Assembly (NCBI RefSeq): GCF_000521505.1
Contig: NZ_CP003915.1
Coordinates: forward strand, 682,001-746,000
Reading direction: 5' to 3'
Source of the DNA: Advenella mimigardefordensis DPN7
Lineage (GTDB): Bacteria; Pseudomonadota; Gammaproteobacteria; Burkholderiales; Burkholderiaceae_B
Length of the DNA: 64,000 nucleotides
This document shows, one piece after another, positions 1-9,719 of the stretch (its first letter is position 1; every line of letters begins with the position of its first letter). The notes under the pieces were generated by a model. It worked only from the letters and a program-made list of their open reading frames with translations. It had not been told where the DNA came from and did not search any database. The translations under genes and the position numbers were made by a program.

Positions 1-31
1 ATAGGCCGACATTCACAAAAAAGGAATCCAA

Positions 32-877
32 TTGGATCAAGTGGCATTTATCGTCTGGCGTGAAAGCGTCGAGGCGCTGCTGGTAGTAGGTATTCTGTAC
101 ACGTGGCTGCGTGCGTCTCCCGATGGGCGGCGCGGCCTGCCCTGGCTATGGGGTGGCGTGGCGGCAGGGCTGGTTCTTGCCATTGCGCTGGCCCTGGTGT
201 TCATGGGTGTGTCCACCTGGCTTTCCGATACGGGGCAGGAGTGGTTCCAGGCCATCATGGCGCTTGTGGCCTGCGGGCTGGTGGTGCAAATGGTGCTGTG
301 GATGAAAAAACACGGTGCACGCCTCAAGAGTGAACTGGTCAGCGGTGCGGCGGTGAATGTGCAGCGCAACAGCTGGTGGGGTTTGTTGATTCTGGTCATG
401 ATTGCAGTTGCCCGGGAAGGCAGTGAAACGGTGGTCTTTCTGTGGGGTACGGTTTTGGCTGGCGCTCAGCAGGACCAGGCGCTTGCCCTGGCTGCTGCCG
501 GCGTTGGCGGGTTTCTGCTGGCGCTGCTTACGTTCTATGTTTTGCAGTTGGGCGGTAAGGTGATTACCTGGCGCCGCTTTTTTCAGATCACTGAAATTCT
601 GTTACTGCTGCTGGCTGCTTCGCTGCTCATGAACGGGATTGATCATCTGATTTCACTGGAGGCCATCCCAACGCTGGTGGATCCGGTATGGGATACCAGT
701 GCGGTGCTCGACGATAGCAGTGGCTTAGGTAAAGTGCTGGCCGATTTTGCCGGATACCGGGCCATGCCATCACTCACTCACGTGATTGTTTTTATCCTGT
801 ACTGGCTTGCAATCGGCTTGTTGTATCGTTGGTTGCGTCCCGCCGTTGCGCCGAAGATGGTTTCCTCGCACGGCTGA
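32..877 (+). CDS. ftrC: FTR1-family iron permease (FtrC-like)
   Basis: Inner-membrane high-affinity iron permease of 281 aa with about seven hydrophobic segments. The two iron-binding REXXE-type motifs of the FTR1 family are visible: RESVE near residue 10 and REGSE near residue 128. A TTG start at 32 is preferred because AAGGA lies six bases upstream. The next gene is a polyferredoxin-like membrane protein, the pairing found in the FtrABCD systems of Bordetella and Brucella. There FtrC is the permease, working with a periplasmic iron binder and a cupredoxin that would lie left of this window. The family is clear; assignment to the Ftr rather than the EfeU branch rests on the neighbour. Confidence 0.88.
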   Translation: MDQVAFIVWRESVEALLVVGILYTWLRASPDGRRGLPWLWGGVAAGLVLAIALALVFMGVSTWLSDTGQEWFQAIMALVACGLVVQMVLWMKKHGARLKSELVSGAAVNVQRNSWWGLLILVMIAVAREGSETVVFLWGTVLAGAQQDQALALAAAGVGGFLLALLTFYVLQLGGKVITWRRFFQITEILLLLLAASLLMNGIDHLISLEAIPTLVDPVWDTSAVLDDSSGLGKVLADFAGYRAMPSLTHVIVFILYWLAIGLLYRWLRPAVAPKMVSSHG

Positions 878-1002
878 TGCCTGCGGCCTTACCGGGCCGC
901 GTGTGCTGCTACAATGGCAGGCGTCCTGGGTCGACAGACCAGGACGCCTGGCCGTTCTTTTTCTGTCCACAAGAGTGGATTCGCTCTTCAAAGGTTTGCT
1001 CC

Positions 1003-2370
1003 ATGAGCGCCATGCTTCAATCGTTTGCCTATCGGCTTTCGTCATTTCTGCGGGACCATAAAAAACTGCTTCGCAACCTGCAGTGGTGCGTTGTTGGTAT
1101 CTATTTTTTTCTCATTCTGGTCCCGGCCGCGTTGCCCTTGCCGGGCAATTCCGCACACATTTTTTCCAATCTGACCATTTTTGCCCAGTTTGCCTTCTGG
1201 GGTATCTGGTGGCCTTTCGTGCTGGTCTCCATGCCCCTGATGGGACGAGCGTGGTGCGGCTGGTTCTGTCCCGAGGGTATGCTCAGCGAATGGGCCAGCG
1301 AACATGGTCGTGGCCATGCCATTCCCAAGTGGATGCGCTGGGGTGGCTGGCCATTTGTGGCCTTTGCGCTGACAACGGTCTACGGCCAGCTGGTGAGCGT
1401 ATATCAATATCCCTGGGCGGTGCTGGCCGTATTAGGCGGTTCGACGGCAGCAGCGATGGTGATCGGCTATTTGTACGGCCGCAATAAACGGGTCTGGTGC
1501 AAGTATCTGTGCCCGGTCAACGGGGTGTTTCAGTTGCTGGCCAAACTGGCCCCCTGGCATTACAAGGTGAGTGAAGATGCCTGGCGGCATCCGGTTCGTC
1601 GCATTGAAACAGTCAATTGCGCGCCGCTGGTACCGCTGCGCCATATGAAGGGGGCCACCGACTGCCACATGTGCGGACGTTGCGCCGATTATCGCGGTGC
1701 GATTGCGCTCACCACCCGTTCGCCCGAGGAAGAAATTGTTGACGTGGCGCAAAACAGTGGGTGGCAGACGGCGCTGATCGTGTGGGGGCTGATGGGCATT
1801 GCCGTGGGTGCCTTCCTCTGGAGTGCCAGCCCTTGGTTTGTCAGCCTGAAACAGGGCATGGCCGAGTGGCTGGTTAACCGTGATATTTTCTGGCCGCTGG
1901 AGCAGAATGCGCCGTGGTTTATTCTGACGCACTATCCTGAAGTGAATGATTCCTTCAGCTGGCTCGACGGGTTTACCATTTTGCTGTTCATTTTTGGTAC
2001 AGCGCTGGTTACCGGTGGCGCGTTGTGGCTGAGTTTGCAATGCATACAGAAGGTCGTGGGTAAAACCTTTATTGATGCGGCCAATACCGTCGTGCAGGCA
2101 CTGATTCCCTTGGCTGGGGTCGGTGTTTTTCTGGGGCTGTCGGCGACCACCATCACGCTGTTGCGCAATGATGGTATTCCGACAGGCTGGGCGGGGCCGG
2201 CGCGCCTGGCACTGTTATCCTGTGCGCTGCTGTGGTCATTGCGACTGGCCTGGAAAATTCTGCAACGCCATCAGGTGGCACTGCGCCAACGGCTCTCCTG
2301 TATGCTGTTGCTGATGGCCGGCCTGGCGCCATTCACTTACGCGTGGCTGCTGTTCTTTGTGATCTGGTAA
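1003..2370 (+). CDS. ftrD: Membrane-bound ferredoxin-like protein of ferrous iron uptake (FtrD-like)
   Basis: Polytopic membrane protein of 455 aa of the NapH/NosR-type 4Fe-4S group. Two cysteine pairs follow membrane segments (CGWFCPEG and CKYLCPVNG), and a further cluster CHMCGRC lies near the middle. These would carry electrons through the membrane, in the Ftr system probably to recycle the cupredoxin partner. The frame stays open upstream to 829, but ATG 1003 (MSAMLQSF) is preferred because the extra 58 residues overlap the end of ftrC and look non-native. It follows ftrC by 125 bases, and four or five further hydrophobic segments follow the ferredoxin part. A generic 4Fe-4S maturation role is possible, but the FTR1 neighbour favours iron uptake. 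Confidence 0.82.
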   Translation: MSAMLQSFAYRLSSFLRDHKKLLRNLQWCVVGIYFFLILVPAALPLPGNSAHIFSNLTIFAQFAFWGIWWPFVLVSMPLMGRAWCGWFCPEGMLSEWASEHGRGHAIPKWMRWGGWPFVAFALTTVYGQLVSVYQYPWAVLAVLGGSTAAAMVIGYLYGRNKRVWCKYLCPVNGVFQLLAKLAPWHYKVSEDAWRHPVRRIETVNCAPLVPLRHMKGATDCHMCGRCADYRGAIALTTRSPEEEIVDVAQNSGWQTALIVWGLMGIAVGAFLWSASPWFVSLKQGMAEWLVNRDIFWPLEQNAPWFILTHYPEVNDSFSWLDGFTILLFIFGTALVTGGALWLSLQCIQKVVGKTFIDAANTVVQALIPLAGVGVFLGLSATTITLLRNDGIPTGWAGPARLALLSCALLWSLRLAWKILQRHQVALRQRLSCMLLLMAGLAPFTYAWLLFFVIW

Positions 2371-2533
2371 GCAGCGGCGCACCGCCACTGGGTATGCAGT
2401 GCTGCGGTGTCGCAATGATGCGGCCAGCCGCCGCGCTGTTGTCTTGTTCGTCCTTTCTACGTGCTTTACACAGATGACGGGCATGATCCAGTTTGCTACT
2501 ATGTGAGGCTTCTGGATATTCTGATGTTTATGT

Positions 2534-3844
2534 ATGAAAGAAACTCCTTCTGATTGGCTGGCGCTGGCCGGCGTACAGCTTTCTCCTATTGTTGCGCTCA
2601 TTGTCACCCTTGGCGTCATGCTGTGTTTACTGGTGCTGCTGCACGCTGTCCTGCATTATGGTGTGTTGCGCATGCTGCGCGGCAGAATGCGTAACGATCG
2701 CTTCCTTTTTATCAAGCTCGTTGGTCACTCGTCCCTGTTCCGCTATGCTGCCATGCTGGTGCAGGGTCTGGCCCTTGGCCTGCTCACACGCCTGTGGGTG
2801 GCACCTGGTACGGTGCACGAAGTCCTGCTTGGCTTCTCGCGAATCTGGATGCTGGTCTATACCATTCTGGCGGTATTCGCATTCCTGGATATTGTGCTGG
2901 ACTGGTGCTTTCGTAAACAGGTTGCGGTCCAGTTTCCGCTCAAGGGCATTGTTCAAAGTCTGAAAATCATTGCTGCCATTGCAGGCGTGATTTTCATTGT
3001 CTCGGTCCTGATCGGTCAGTCGCCGGTGATCCTCATCAGCGGTCTGGGTGCCATGACTGCTGTGCTCATGCTGATTTTCAAAGACCCGATACTGGGTCTG
3101 GTGGCCGGTATTCAGTTGTCTGCCAATAATATGCTCAGTATCGGCGACTGGCTGGAAATGCCTAAATACAATGCAGATGGCGCGGTCATCGATATCGGGC
3201 TGACCACGGTCAAGGTGCGTAACTGGGACAATACCGTGACCACCATCCCCACGTATGCGCTTATTTCCGACTCATTCAAGAACTGGCGGGCCATGTCCGA
3301 ATCGGGCGGCCGGCGTATCAAGCGCGCTATTCATATCGATGTGAACAGCATCAAGTTCATTACCGACAGTCAGATGCAGCGCCTGACCAAAAGCCGGCTG
3401 CTGTCTCAATATATTCTGGACAAGTCCCGGGAAGTCGAAGACTACAATCAGTCGCGCAGCGAAGACCTGTCGTCAGCCCTCAACGGCCGACGGCTTACCA
3501 ATATTGGCACCTTTCGTGCGTATCTGGAAGTCTATCTGCGCAATCATCCCCATATCCATCGTAATATGACTCTCCTGGTGCGACAGATGGCGCCCGGATC
3601 CACGGGCGTTCCCATTGAGATTTACGCCTTTACAACCACCGTGGTCTGGGCCGAGTATGAACGCATCCAGTCCGACCTGTTCGATCATATTTTTGCCGTC
3701 GTCGGCGAGTTTGATTTGCGCGTCTTTCAGGAGCCCAGTGGGTATGATATGGCAGCGCTCAAACCGGCTATCGCCGGACAGGTGAATTTCAATACCCCTA
3801 TCGATAACGATCGCAGTGCTGTCGCGGCACAACCCAATTCGTAA
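2534..3844 (+). CDS. Mechanosensitive ion channel, MscS superfamily, YbdG type
   Basis: Inner-membrane tension-gated channel of 436 aa, close in length to E. coli YbdG (about 415 aa). N-terminal hydrophobic segments are followed by the MscS pore/beta-domain region around residues 165-250. This includes QLSANNMLSIGDWLEMP and a stretch ending in VRNWDNTVTTIPTY. The run FKNWRAMSESGGRRIKRA is typical of the YbdG branch. A C-terminal cytosolic domain completes it. No strong ribosome site precedes ATG 2534, so the start is less certain than the family. It probably protects against mild osmotic down-shock. It ends 10 bases before the next gene, so the two may be co-transcribed. Confidence 0.88.
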   Translation: MKETPSDWLALAGVQLSPIVALIVTLGVMLCLLVLLHAVLHYGVLRMLRGRMRNDRFLFIKLVGHSSLFRYAAMLVQGLALGLLTRLWVAPGTVHEVLLGFSRIWMLVYTILAVFAFLDIVLDWCFRKQVAVQFPLKGIVQSLKIIAAIAGVIFIVSVLIGQSPVILISGLGAMTAVLMLIFKDPILGLVAGIQLSANNMLSIGDWLEMPKYNADGAVIDIGLTTVKVRNWDNTVTTIPTYALISDSFKNWRAMSESGGRRIKRAIHIDVNSIKFITDSQMQRLTKSRLLSQYILDKSREVEDYNQSRSEDLSSALNGRRLTNIGTFRAYLEVYLRNHPHIHRNMTLLVRQMAPGSTGVPIEIYAFTTTVVWAEYERIQSDLFDHIFAVVGEFDLRVFQEPSGYDMAALKPAIAGQVNFNTPIDNDRSAVAAQPNS

Positions 3845-3854
3845 AGGAGACGTC

Positions 3855-4634
3855 ATGGGCCCAACCCCTCATGAGCTGGCACTGCAATTGCAGCAGCAAT
3901 TTGATAACCGGGTGCATTTTTCACCCTTGCTGGCAGATGGTAAGCCACTCAATCTGGAGCAGGCTTACGCGGTTCAGGAGCAGTTGGTGCAGATTCGTAT
4001 GGCGCGTCTTCATGCCCGGCGGGCCGGCTTGAAAATCGCCCTGAATGCGCCTGCCGCCTGGAGCAGGCTTGGCCTGAGCGAGCCCGTCTATGGCCAATTG
4101 CTGGATACGGCATTGCTGCCTTCCGATGCCGTGCTTTCCATGGGCGACTACACGCACATGAAATTTGAGTTCGAGGTGGCCGTACGCATCGGTAAAACGC
4201 TCTCGGGCGATGATTTGCCCAGCGTGCAGGCAGCAGCAGACTGGATCGATGCCGTCGCGCCGGCGGTCGAGGTGCTTGACGATCGCTGCCCGGAAAAAAC
4301 GCCACCCGATGCGCAGACACTGGTGGCATGTAATGTCAATAACACCTCGGTTATTCTGGGGCCGTGGCAGCCCGCCGTGGCCGATTTTGACCGGAATATC
4401 ACCATTACCGCGCATGGTACAGTGATCGAAGAGGGCAACGTCGCAGAGATTGTTAATCCGCTGGAGTCCGTCTATTGGCTGGCGAAAGTCATGGCCAGGC
4501 AGCAGCGCAGCATTCCTGCCGGTGCCGTGCTTATTACCGGTAACCTGATGACAGTGCGTTTTCCCGACGCCGGCGATCAGTTTACGTTTGCACTCGAAGG
4601 GCTGGGATCGGTATCGTTTCGCTGCACTGCCTAG
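3855..4634 (+). CDS. 2-keto-4-pentenoate hydratase / fumarylacetoacetate hydrolase-family enzyme
   Basis: Soluble enzyme of 259 aa of the MhpD/DmpE/HpaH group, which hydrates 2-hydroxypenta-2,4-dienoates in meta-cleavage pathways or decarboxylates oxalocrotonate. Features seen: the N-terminal LEQAYAVQEQL helix, KFEFEVAVRIGK with the acidic residues that bind the divalent metal in this fold, and a C-terminal region containing ITGNLM and the segment VRFPDAGDQFTFALEGLGSV. The start is ATG 3855, with AAAGGAG seven bases upstream; an upstream ATG at 3816 lies inside the previous gene. No other meta-cleavage gene is nearby, so the substrate cannot be inferred. Confidence 0.8.
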   Translation: MGPTPHELALQLQQQFDNRVHFSPLLADGKPLNLEQAYAVQEQLVQIRMARLHARRAGLKIALNAPAAWSRLGLSEPVYGQLLDTALLPSDAVLSMGDYTHMKFEFEVAVRIGKTLSGDDLPSVQAAADWIDAVAPAVEVLDDRCPEKTPPDAQTLVACNVNNTSVILGPWQPAVADFDRNITITAHGTVIEEGNVAEIVNPLESVYWLAKVMARQQRSIPAGAVLITGNLMTVRFPDAGDQFTFALEGLGSVSFRCTA

Positions 4635-4919
4635 CGGAGTGAGCAGGGTTCTTGTTCTATTCGTAGGCGCCAGCCTGCGTGACGTGTAGGCACGCTGGCT
4701 AAACGCATGTGGCGTTGCTCTTTGTTCGTCCAATAATATGACGAGAAGAGGTGGCCACGCGCCAGGCTATCGGGTGTCGTGTGTGCTGTATTGCTCATCA
4801 ATCATTTGATTCGGGGCGCGAATATTATGGATTTCTGACGCGCTTAGACTAGTTGGTTCGACCTGTTTGATTCAAAATGGTTGCGGTTTATTCGCTTTGT
4901 CGTACTGTCAGTCTTGTCG
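4635..4919. other. Intergenic region upstream of the AraC regulator
   Basis: This gap of 285 bases holds no convincing ORF and no strong terminator. It must contain the promoter of the AraC-type gene. I see AT-rich stretches but no box I would call. Confidence 0.4.
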
Positions 4920-5972
4920 ATGAATTTCAAAGATTTTATCAATGGGCAAGTGGCACCATTCAGACTGAATTCGGTCATGGCGGCTACAGAAATTGATCTG
5001 CCGCGTTTCAATCAAATCCTGCCACAAGTCCTATCCAATGCCCAACTGCATCCCGCAGCCCATCCGCTTCCTCAGGTCAGTGTCAATCTGTCCGCGTTTG
5101 CCTTAACAGCCAAAGCCAGCGTGGTCCTGCTGCAGGCGCATCACGCCAATCTGGTAATGGCGCCAGCGGCGTCGGCAGCGGCCGGCAGTAATATCGAGCA
5201 GTGGTTTCTGGTTTGTACCTGGGAGGCGGTGGAGTTCGTCGAAAACGCCAGCCGCTGCTCATTGCAGGCAGGTGATCTGATACTGATCAACAGTGCCAGT
5301 TCGGTCAGCTTGCGGCCGCATCGGAAGCTGGACTGCACCATCATTGCCTTGCAGAGCGAGTATGTCGGACACTGGCATGCACTGTTTCGGCAGGCTTGTC
5401 ATCGGTACTTTCGTGCAGATGGCGGTTGGGCGCGGTTGCTCTCGGTCTATTTGCGCGAATTGAATGATCCGTTCATGCAACGGATTGCCACCGTCCCATC
5501 GGACCAGGCCGTCTGTCTGGATACGGTACTCTCGCTGGCGGCCATGGTGATGGGGCAGAGCCTGCATTATGGCCTGGCGGATCGGGTTCCCGACAGGCAG
5601 CGTCAGGCCCGGCATAAGCTGTACTCCGATATCACGCTATGGCTTTATCTGAATTTCGGCGAGGCCAGCCTCACTGGCAAAAAGGTGGCGCGCGAGTTTG
5701 GTATCTCGGTGCGTACCTTGCATAAGCTTTTTCAGGAGTTCAACGATTCCGCTTCTTTTGCGATTTTTCTGAACGATATCCGCATGCAGAACGCCAGGAA
5801 CATGCTGCGCGATTCCCTGCTGGGGCACCTTAAAGTCAGTGATATCGGCTGGCTTTGCGGATTCGCCGACCCGGCGCATTTTGGCAAGGTATTCAAAAAG
5901 CATCATTCAATCACACCCGGACAAATGCGTGAGAGTGTGCAGGGTAATGGGGAGGTCGGGGCAACGGGGTAA
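4920..5972 (+). CDS. AraC-family transcriptional regulator
   Basis: Transcription factor of 350 aa. The N-terminal two thirds resemble the AraC-binding-like sensor domain of FeaR-type regulators. The C-terminal ~110 residues carry two helix-turn-helix motifs, one around VAREFGISVRTLHKLFQEF and one around KVSDIGWLCGFADPAHFGKV, ending in the usual HHSITPGQ signature. ATG 4920 is chosen over the TTG at 4881 because homology-like sequence begins at MNFKDFINGQ. Neither start has a clear ribosome site. The effector and targets are unknown. It is followed by the convergent catabolic operon and preceded by the hydratase gene. Confidence 0.85.
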   Translation: MNFKDFINGQVAPFRLNSVMAATEIDLPRFNQILPQVLSNAQLHPAAHPLPQVSVNLSAFALTAKASVVLLQAHHANLVMAPAASAAAGSNIEQWFLVCTWEAVEFVENASRCSLQAGDLILINSASSVSLRPHRKLDCTIIALQSEYVGHWHALFRQACHRYFRADGGWARLLSVYLRELNDPFMQRIATVPSDQAVCLDTVLSLAAMVMGQSLHYGLADRVPDRQRQARHKLYSDITLWLYLNFGEASLTGKKVAREFGISVRTLHKLFQEFNDSASFAIFLNDIRMQNARNMLRDSLLGHLKVSDIGWLCGFADPAHFGKVFKKHHSITPGQMRESVQGNGEVGATG

Positions 5973-6082
5973 GTGCTCGGGTTCTGGCGTTTGTGGATGC
6001 TTTAACATTTTTGTTCAGTCATACTGCTTGCGCACCGCAACGTCAATGTGTGCGGTGGGCTGTCGCGTTGTTGCGCCGGGAG

Positions 6083-7090
6083 TTAATCGAGCTTAATATT
6101 TTCCCGCTTGATGACTTCGGCCAATTGCTTGGTTTCGCCCGCAATACGCGTGGCAAAATCTTTCGGATTGGTCATCACAATGGTTCCTTGCGCGCTTAGT
6201 GCTGCATTCGCAGCCGGTACTGACATAGCCTGCTTGGCTTGCTTATACAAGGTGTCAATGATCTCCGGTGGCGTACCAGCAGGTGCCAGCAGGCCCAACC
6301 AGAATGTTACATCTATATCCGGAAAGCCCGCTTCCGCCATCGTGGGAATATCGGGCATCTGGGAGATGCGTCGTGTTGGTGTCACTGCGAGCGCCTTGAG
6401 TTTTCCAGCGCGAATTTGCGGAACGCTGGCTAACGTGTCGAACGAAGTATTCACTTCGCCGGCAATCACCGCCATGCTTGCCTGTGATGCCGCCTTGTAT
6501 GGGACGTGCGTGGCTTTAAAATTTCCTTCATTGCTCAACATCGCATAGGCCAGGTGCGCAAGATTGCCGACACCGCCTGACCCGTAGCTGAGCTCAGAAG
6601 GATGATCCCTGGCAAACGCAACCAGGTCCTTGACGGAGTTGATCGAATGCGTTTTTGCCCAATCAGGATTGACGTTTAATATGAATGGGGCATCCAGTAC
6701 CAGCGCAATTGGAGCAAAATCTGTCGACTTGTATGGAGAGCTTTTGTAAATCAACGGATTGCCGGTAATGCTGCTGCTGTTTGTGGCTAACAGGGTGTAG
6801 CCGTCCGGTGCTGCGCGAGCCACTTCCGTGGCTCCGATTGAACCATTGGCGCCACCTTTATTTTCTACAATAACAGTCTGTCCCAGAGACTTGGACAGAC
6901 CGTTGGCGAGCAGGCGTGCCATCGCATCGGTGATGGATCCCGCAGGGAATGGAACGATGATGCGAATCAGCTTTACAGGCCATTTTTTCTCCTGCGCAGA
7001 CGCGACGCCGGAACGCAGCCCAAATGCCGAGGCTCCCGCAACGTTTGCGGCTGCAATTAGAAAACTTCTTCGCGAGCTGAATGTATTCAT
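6083..7090 (-). CDS. Bug-family tripartite tricarboxylate transporter receptor
   Basis: Periplasmic solute-binding protein of 335 aa of the Bug (Bordetella uptake gene) family, which binds carboxylates. The family core IIVPFPAGSITDAMARLLANG and the later NKGGANGSIGATEVARA block are visible. The N-terminus has SSRRSFLIAAANVAGASA, a twin-arginine-type signal, followed by a likely AQE cleavage region. ATG 7090 is chosen because GGAGAC precedes it; a TTG at 7105 lacks this. It lies 141 bases downstream of the CoA-transferase gene on the same strand, so it is probably the last gene of the operon. No TctAB membrane genes are present here, as is common for Bug receptors. Confidence 0.87.
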   Translation of the reverse strand: MNTFSSRRSFLIAAANVAGASAFGLRSGVASAQEKKWPVKLIRIIVPFPAGSITDAMARLLANGLSKSLGQTVIVENKGGANGSIGATEVARAAPDGYTLLATNSSSITGNPLIYKSSPYKSTDFAPIALVLDAPFILNVNPDWAKTHSINSVKDLVAFARDHPSELSYGSGGVGNLAHLAYAMLSNEGNFKATHVPYKAASQASMAVIAGEVNTSFDTLASVPQIRAGKLKALAVTPTRRISQMPDIPTMAEAGFPDIDVTFWLGLLAPAGTPPEIIDTLYKQAKQAMSVPAANAALSAQGTIVMTNPKDFATRIAGETKQLAEVIKRENIKLD

Positions 7091-7231
7091 GTTATATGTC
7101 TCCAAATAGTTTTTGTACAGAAAATAAAAAATTCAAATAGTGATATTCACTGGTTACGCTGTGCCACATTAGCCAGCCGGATATGCGAGGCAAATACGAA
7201 AACTACTTAAACTAATCTGAAACTGCATTTT

Positions 7232-9691
7232 TTACTGCCGATCGGCTTTCCGGGTTGCCTCTGTGCCGGTGATGCCGCAATTCTCAAGCGCTTGCTGTTG
7301 TTCCTTTGTCATACCCAGTATGCGATCGAATACCTCGAGGTTGTGTTCGCCCAGCGTCGGCGCCGGGCGAACCATCTCCGTTGCTGCGCTCGTCTCTCGG
7401 AACCAGGGGGTGGTCGCCCGATATTTACCAAGGTAGGCACGAGGTATCGTTTTGAAAAATTCCCGTTCATTGAGGTGAGGGTCGTCCAAAACCCGCCACA
7501 CTGGATTTACCACACCGGCCGCAATACCGGCCTGTTGCAGTTCACCCATGGCCCTGTCTGCAGATCGTTGTCTGGACCACCTGTTTATCTGAGCGTCGAT
7601 CTCCTGTTTTCGTAAACGACGACCCTCGACCTGATTCAGCGTGACATCGGCGCTGAGTTGACGGGCCTCAATGAGGTTGACCAGAGCCTGCCACTGTGTG
7701 TCGCTGGTAATGCTCAGGACCACCCACTCGTCACTGCCGGCACACTGATACACACCGTGAGGAGCGAATACGGGGTGTGCGTTACCTTGGCGTGGGATGG
7801 TTTGCCCGCAAACAGACTGCTCAATGATAAATGGCGCCACCATAGGCAGCATGCATTCAACCTGTGAGAGATTGATGTGCCGGCCTTTTCCAGTGCGCGC
7901 TTGCACGAAAAGCGAGAGTAGGGCAGCAGCCCCGCCGTTCCATCCGCCGACAGGATCGCCATACGCGTAGGACGTGAGCGAGGGCGGATTCTGTGCAAAA
8001 CCGGTATGATGGGGCAGACCGCTGGCTTGCTCAAGCGTGCCGCCATATGCCCGGGTGCCACTCCAGTCGTTACCCGCACCAAATGCGGGCATGGATACCA
8101 TGACCAGCCGCTCATTGACTTTGGTCAGCGCGGTGTAATCCAGCCCCAGCTTGGGCAACACCTCTGTCGAATAGTTTTCGATGACCAGATCGGCGGTTTT
8201 GACTAATTCGAGTAACACGGCGCGTCCTTCCTGGCGCGTCAAATCCAGGGTAATGCCCAGCTTGTTTCGATTCATCAGCGCAAAGTTCGAATTTTTCTCG
8301 TACAGCCGCTCTTTGTAGAATGCGTCGGTGTAATGCGTTCCTCGCCACCAGTCAGGATATTGAGCGCCTTCGACTTTGATGACCTCGGCGCCAAAGTCCG
8401 CGAGGGTGCGTGCTGCCAAAGGCCCCGCCCACCCCATGGTCAAATCGATTACTCGAATCTTCCGAAGCGGCGGCTTCATCTCTGTCGCGCAGGCGCGGCG
8501 TACACGTGGCGCCAGTGCATCCTCGCTGCGATAGAAGGGGTTGTCTGCACCCTTTAGTGGTGCTGCACCACCCGGTAACGGTCCAGCATCGCCGAGTGGA
8601 AATGGAACGACTACGCCCTCAAACTGATTGGTGCCGGACTGCACCGGTACAAATGCGCCACGTTCACGATGAACCGATTGCACAAGCAGTTCATCCATTG
8701 TTGGCACGAGCACGGCAGGAAATTTAACTTTAGCAAGCTCTTCAAACCATTCTGTGGCTGTGCGGGTAAGCAGGGCTGGCGTCAGGAACGCATCAATCTC
8801 GTCGGCATGTCTGATGCGTGTTGGACCGCTTTCGAATCGGGGATCATCGGCATGTTCCGGGTATCCAATTGCTGCACACAGCGCGGCCCATTGTGGGCCT
8901 GTGTGCGCGAAAATGCCGATCCAGCCTTCCCGGGCCTTGTAAATACCACCAGGATGGGTCGTGCAGAACCGGTTGACGCCCAATCGCGCTTTGGGGTGAC
9001 GTCCGTCCTGGACCATCCCCACCTCCATCTCTACAACAGAGAAGGCGAGTTCATGAATGCTGAGCACATATCGCCGGCTTCCGTCAGACTCACCCAGCAA
9101 GGCGGATATCGCGCTTGAGAAGGCGGCAAGACCCGCCACTATTCCGGTTTGTATGTCATGCGGCAGATGAGGCGGCCCTTCCACTGCGCCGCTGCCATAG
9201 ACAGCACCGGCCAAAGCGCGGCAGACTGCAGGCGCTCCCACATAGTGGCTGTACGGACCGGTTTCACCAAACCAGGTCAGGCAAACCTCAATAGGCACAT
9301 TTTGTGTATTGGCTGCATCACGTGTGCCATAAACAGGGCGCCTCAGCACATCGATGCCTTCACGCAGCGCCCGGGCGTCAAGAACCACGTCGCAGGTTTT
9401 CGCCAGTCGCGATAACCATGCGTGCTCTTCAACATGGTTACTTCCTAATGTGACGCTGCGTTTATTGGTGTTGAGCCAGGCATTCAGTGCGCTTTGCTGC
9501 TCTCTATCTGAATTTGCCAGCAACGGCGGGAACGAGCGTAGCGCGTCTCCTTCCCAATCCTCTACTTTGATGACCTCAGCTCCAAAGTCTGAGAAGAGCT
9601 TTCCCGCATAAGCCAGTGCCGCTCCGCTGCCGATTTCCAGAACGCGCAGTCCGGCAAGCGCGAGCGAGGCCGTCGATTCATGCTTAATCAC
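7232..9691 (-). CDS. Fused tandem class III CoA-transferase (CaiB/BaiF family)
   Basis: Cytosolic enzyme of 819 aa, about twice the usual length of about 400 aa, made of two CaiB/BaiF domains. The first begins at LAGLRVLEIGSGAALAYAGK (near residue 12). The second begins at IRVIDLTMGWAGPLAARTLADF (near residue 410). Each copy has an aspartate where the formyl-CoA transferase catalytic Asp lies: PHDIQTG in the first, YGDPVGGW in the second. Such enzymes move CoA between carboxylic acids. The start lies 28 bases beyond the carboxylase stop, so translation of the two is probably linked. The role here is probably CoA activation of the acid brought in by the Bug receptors. The exact donor and acceptor are unknown. 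Confidence 0.88.
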   Translation of the reverse strand: MIKHESTASLALAGLRVLEIGSGAALAYAGKLFSDFGAEVIKVEDWEGDALRSFPPLLANSDREQQSALNAWLNTNKRSVTLGSNHVEEHAWLSRLAKTCDVVLDARALREGIDVLRRPVYGTRDAANTQNVPIEVCLTWFGETGPYSHYVGAPAVCRALAGAVYGSGAVEGPPHLPHDIQTGIVAGLAAFSSAISALLGESDGSRRYVLSIHELAFSVVEMEVGMVQDGRHPKARLGVNRFCTTHPGGIYKAREGWIGIFAHTGPQWAALCAAIGYPEHADDPRFESGPTRIRHADEIDAFLTPALLTRTATEWFEELAKVKFPAVLVPTMDELLVQSVHRERGAFVPVQSGTNQFEGVVVPFPLGDAGPLPGGAAPLKGADNPFYRSEDALAPRVRRACATEMKPPLRKIRVIDLTMGWAGPLAARTLADFGAEVIKVEGAQYPDWWRGTHYTDAFYKERLYEKNSNFALMNRNKLGITLDLTRQEGRAVLLELVKTADLVIENYSTEVLPKLGLDYTALTKVNERLVMVSMPAFGAGNDWSGTRAYGGTLEQASGLPHHTGFAQNPPSLTSYAYGDPVGGWNGGAAALLSLFVQARTGKGRHINLSQVECMLPMVAPFIIEQSVCGQTIPRQGNAHPVFAPHGVYQCAGSDEWVVLSITSDTQWQALVNLIEARQLSADVTLNQVEGRRLRKQEIDAQINRWSRQRSADRAMGELQQAGIAAGVVNPVWRVLDDPHLNEREFFKTIPRAYLGKYRATTPWFRETSAATEMVRPAPTLGEHNLEVFDRILGMTKEQQQALENCGITGTEATRKADRQ

Positions 9692-9719
9692 ATCTGTTCC
9701 CTCTATTCATATTGCGTAC

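Noticed and set aside
829..1002. N-terminal extension of the FtrD-like protein by 58 residues
   Set aside because: It overlaps ftrC and is rich in Arg and Cys, unlike the family start; ATG 1003 fits better.
1873..1880. Extra GGTTAACC site as part of the proline regulon
   Set aside because: It is a single copy inside the ftrD coding sequence; isolated GTTAAC hexamers are expected by chance in 64 kb.
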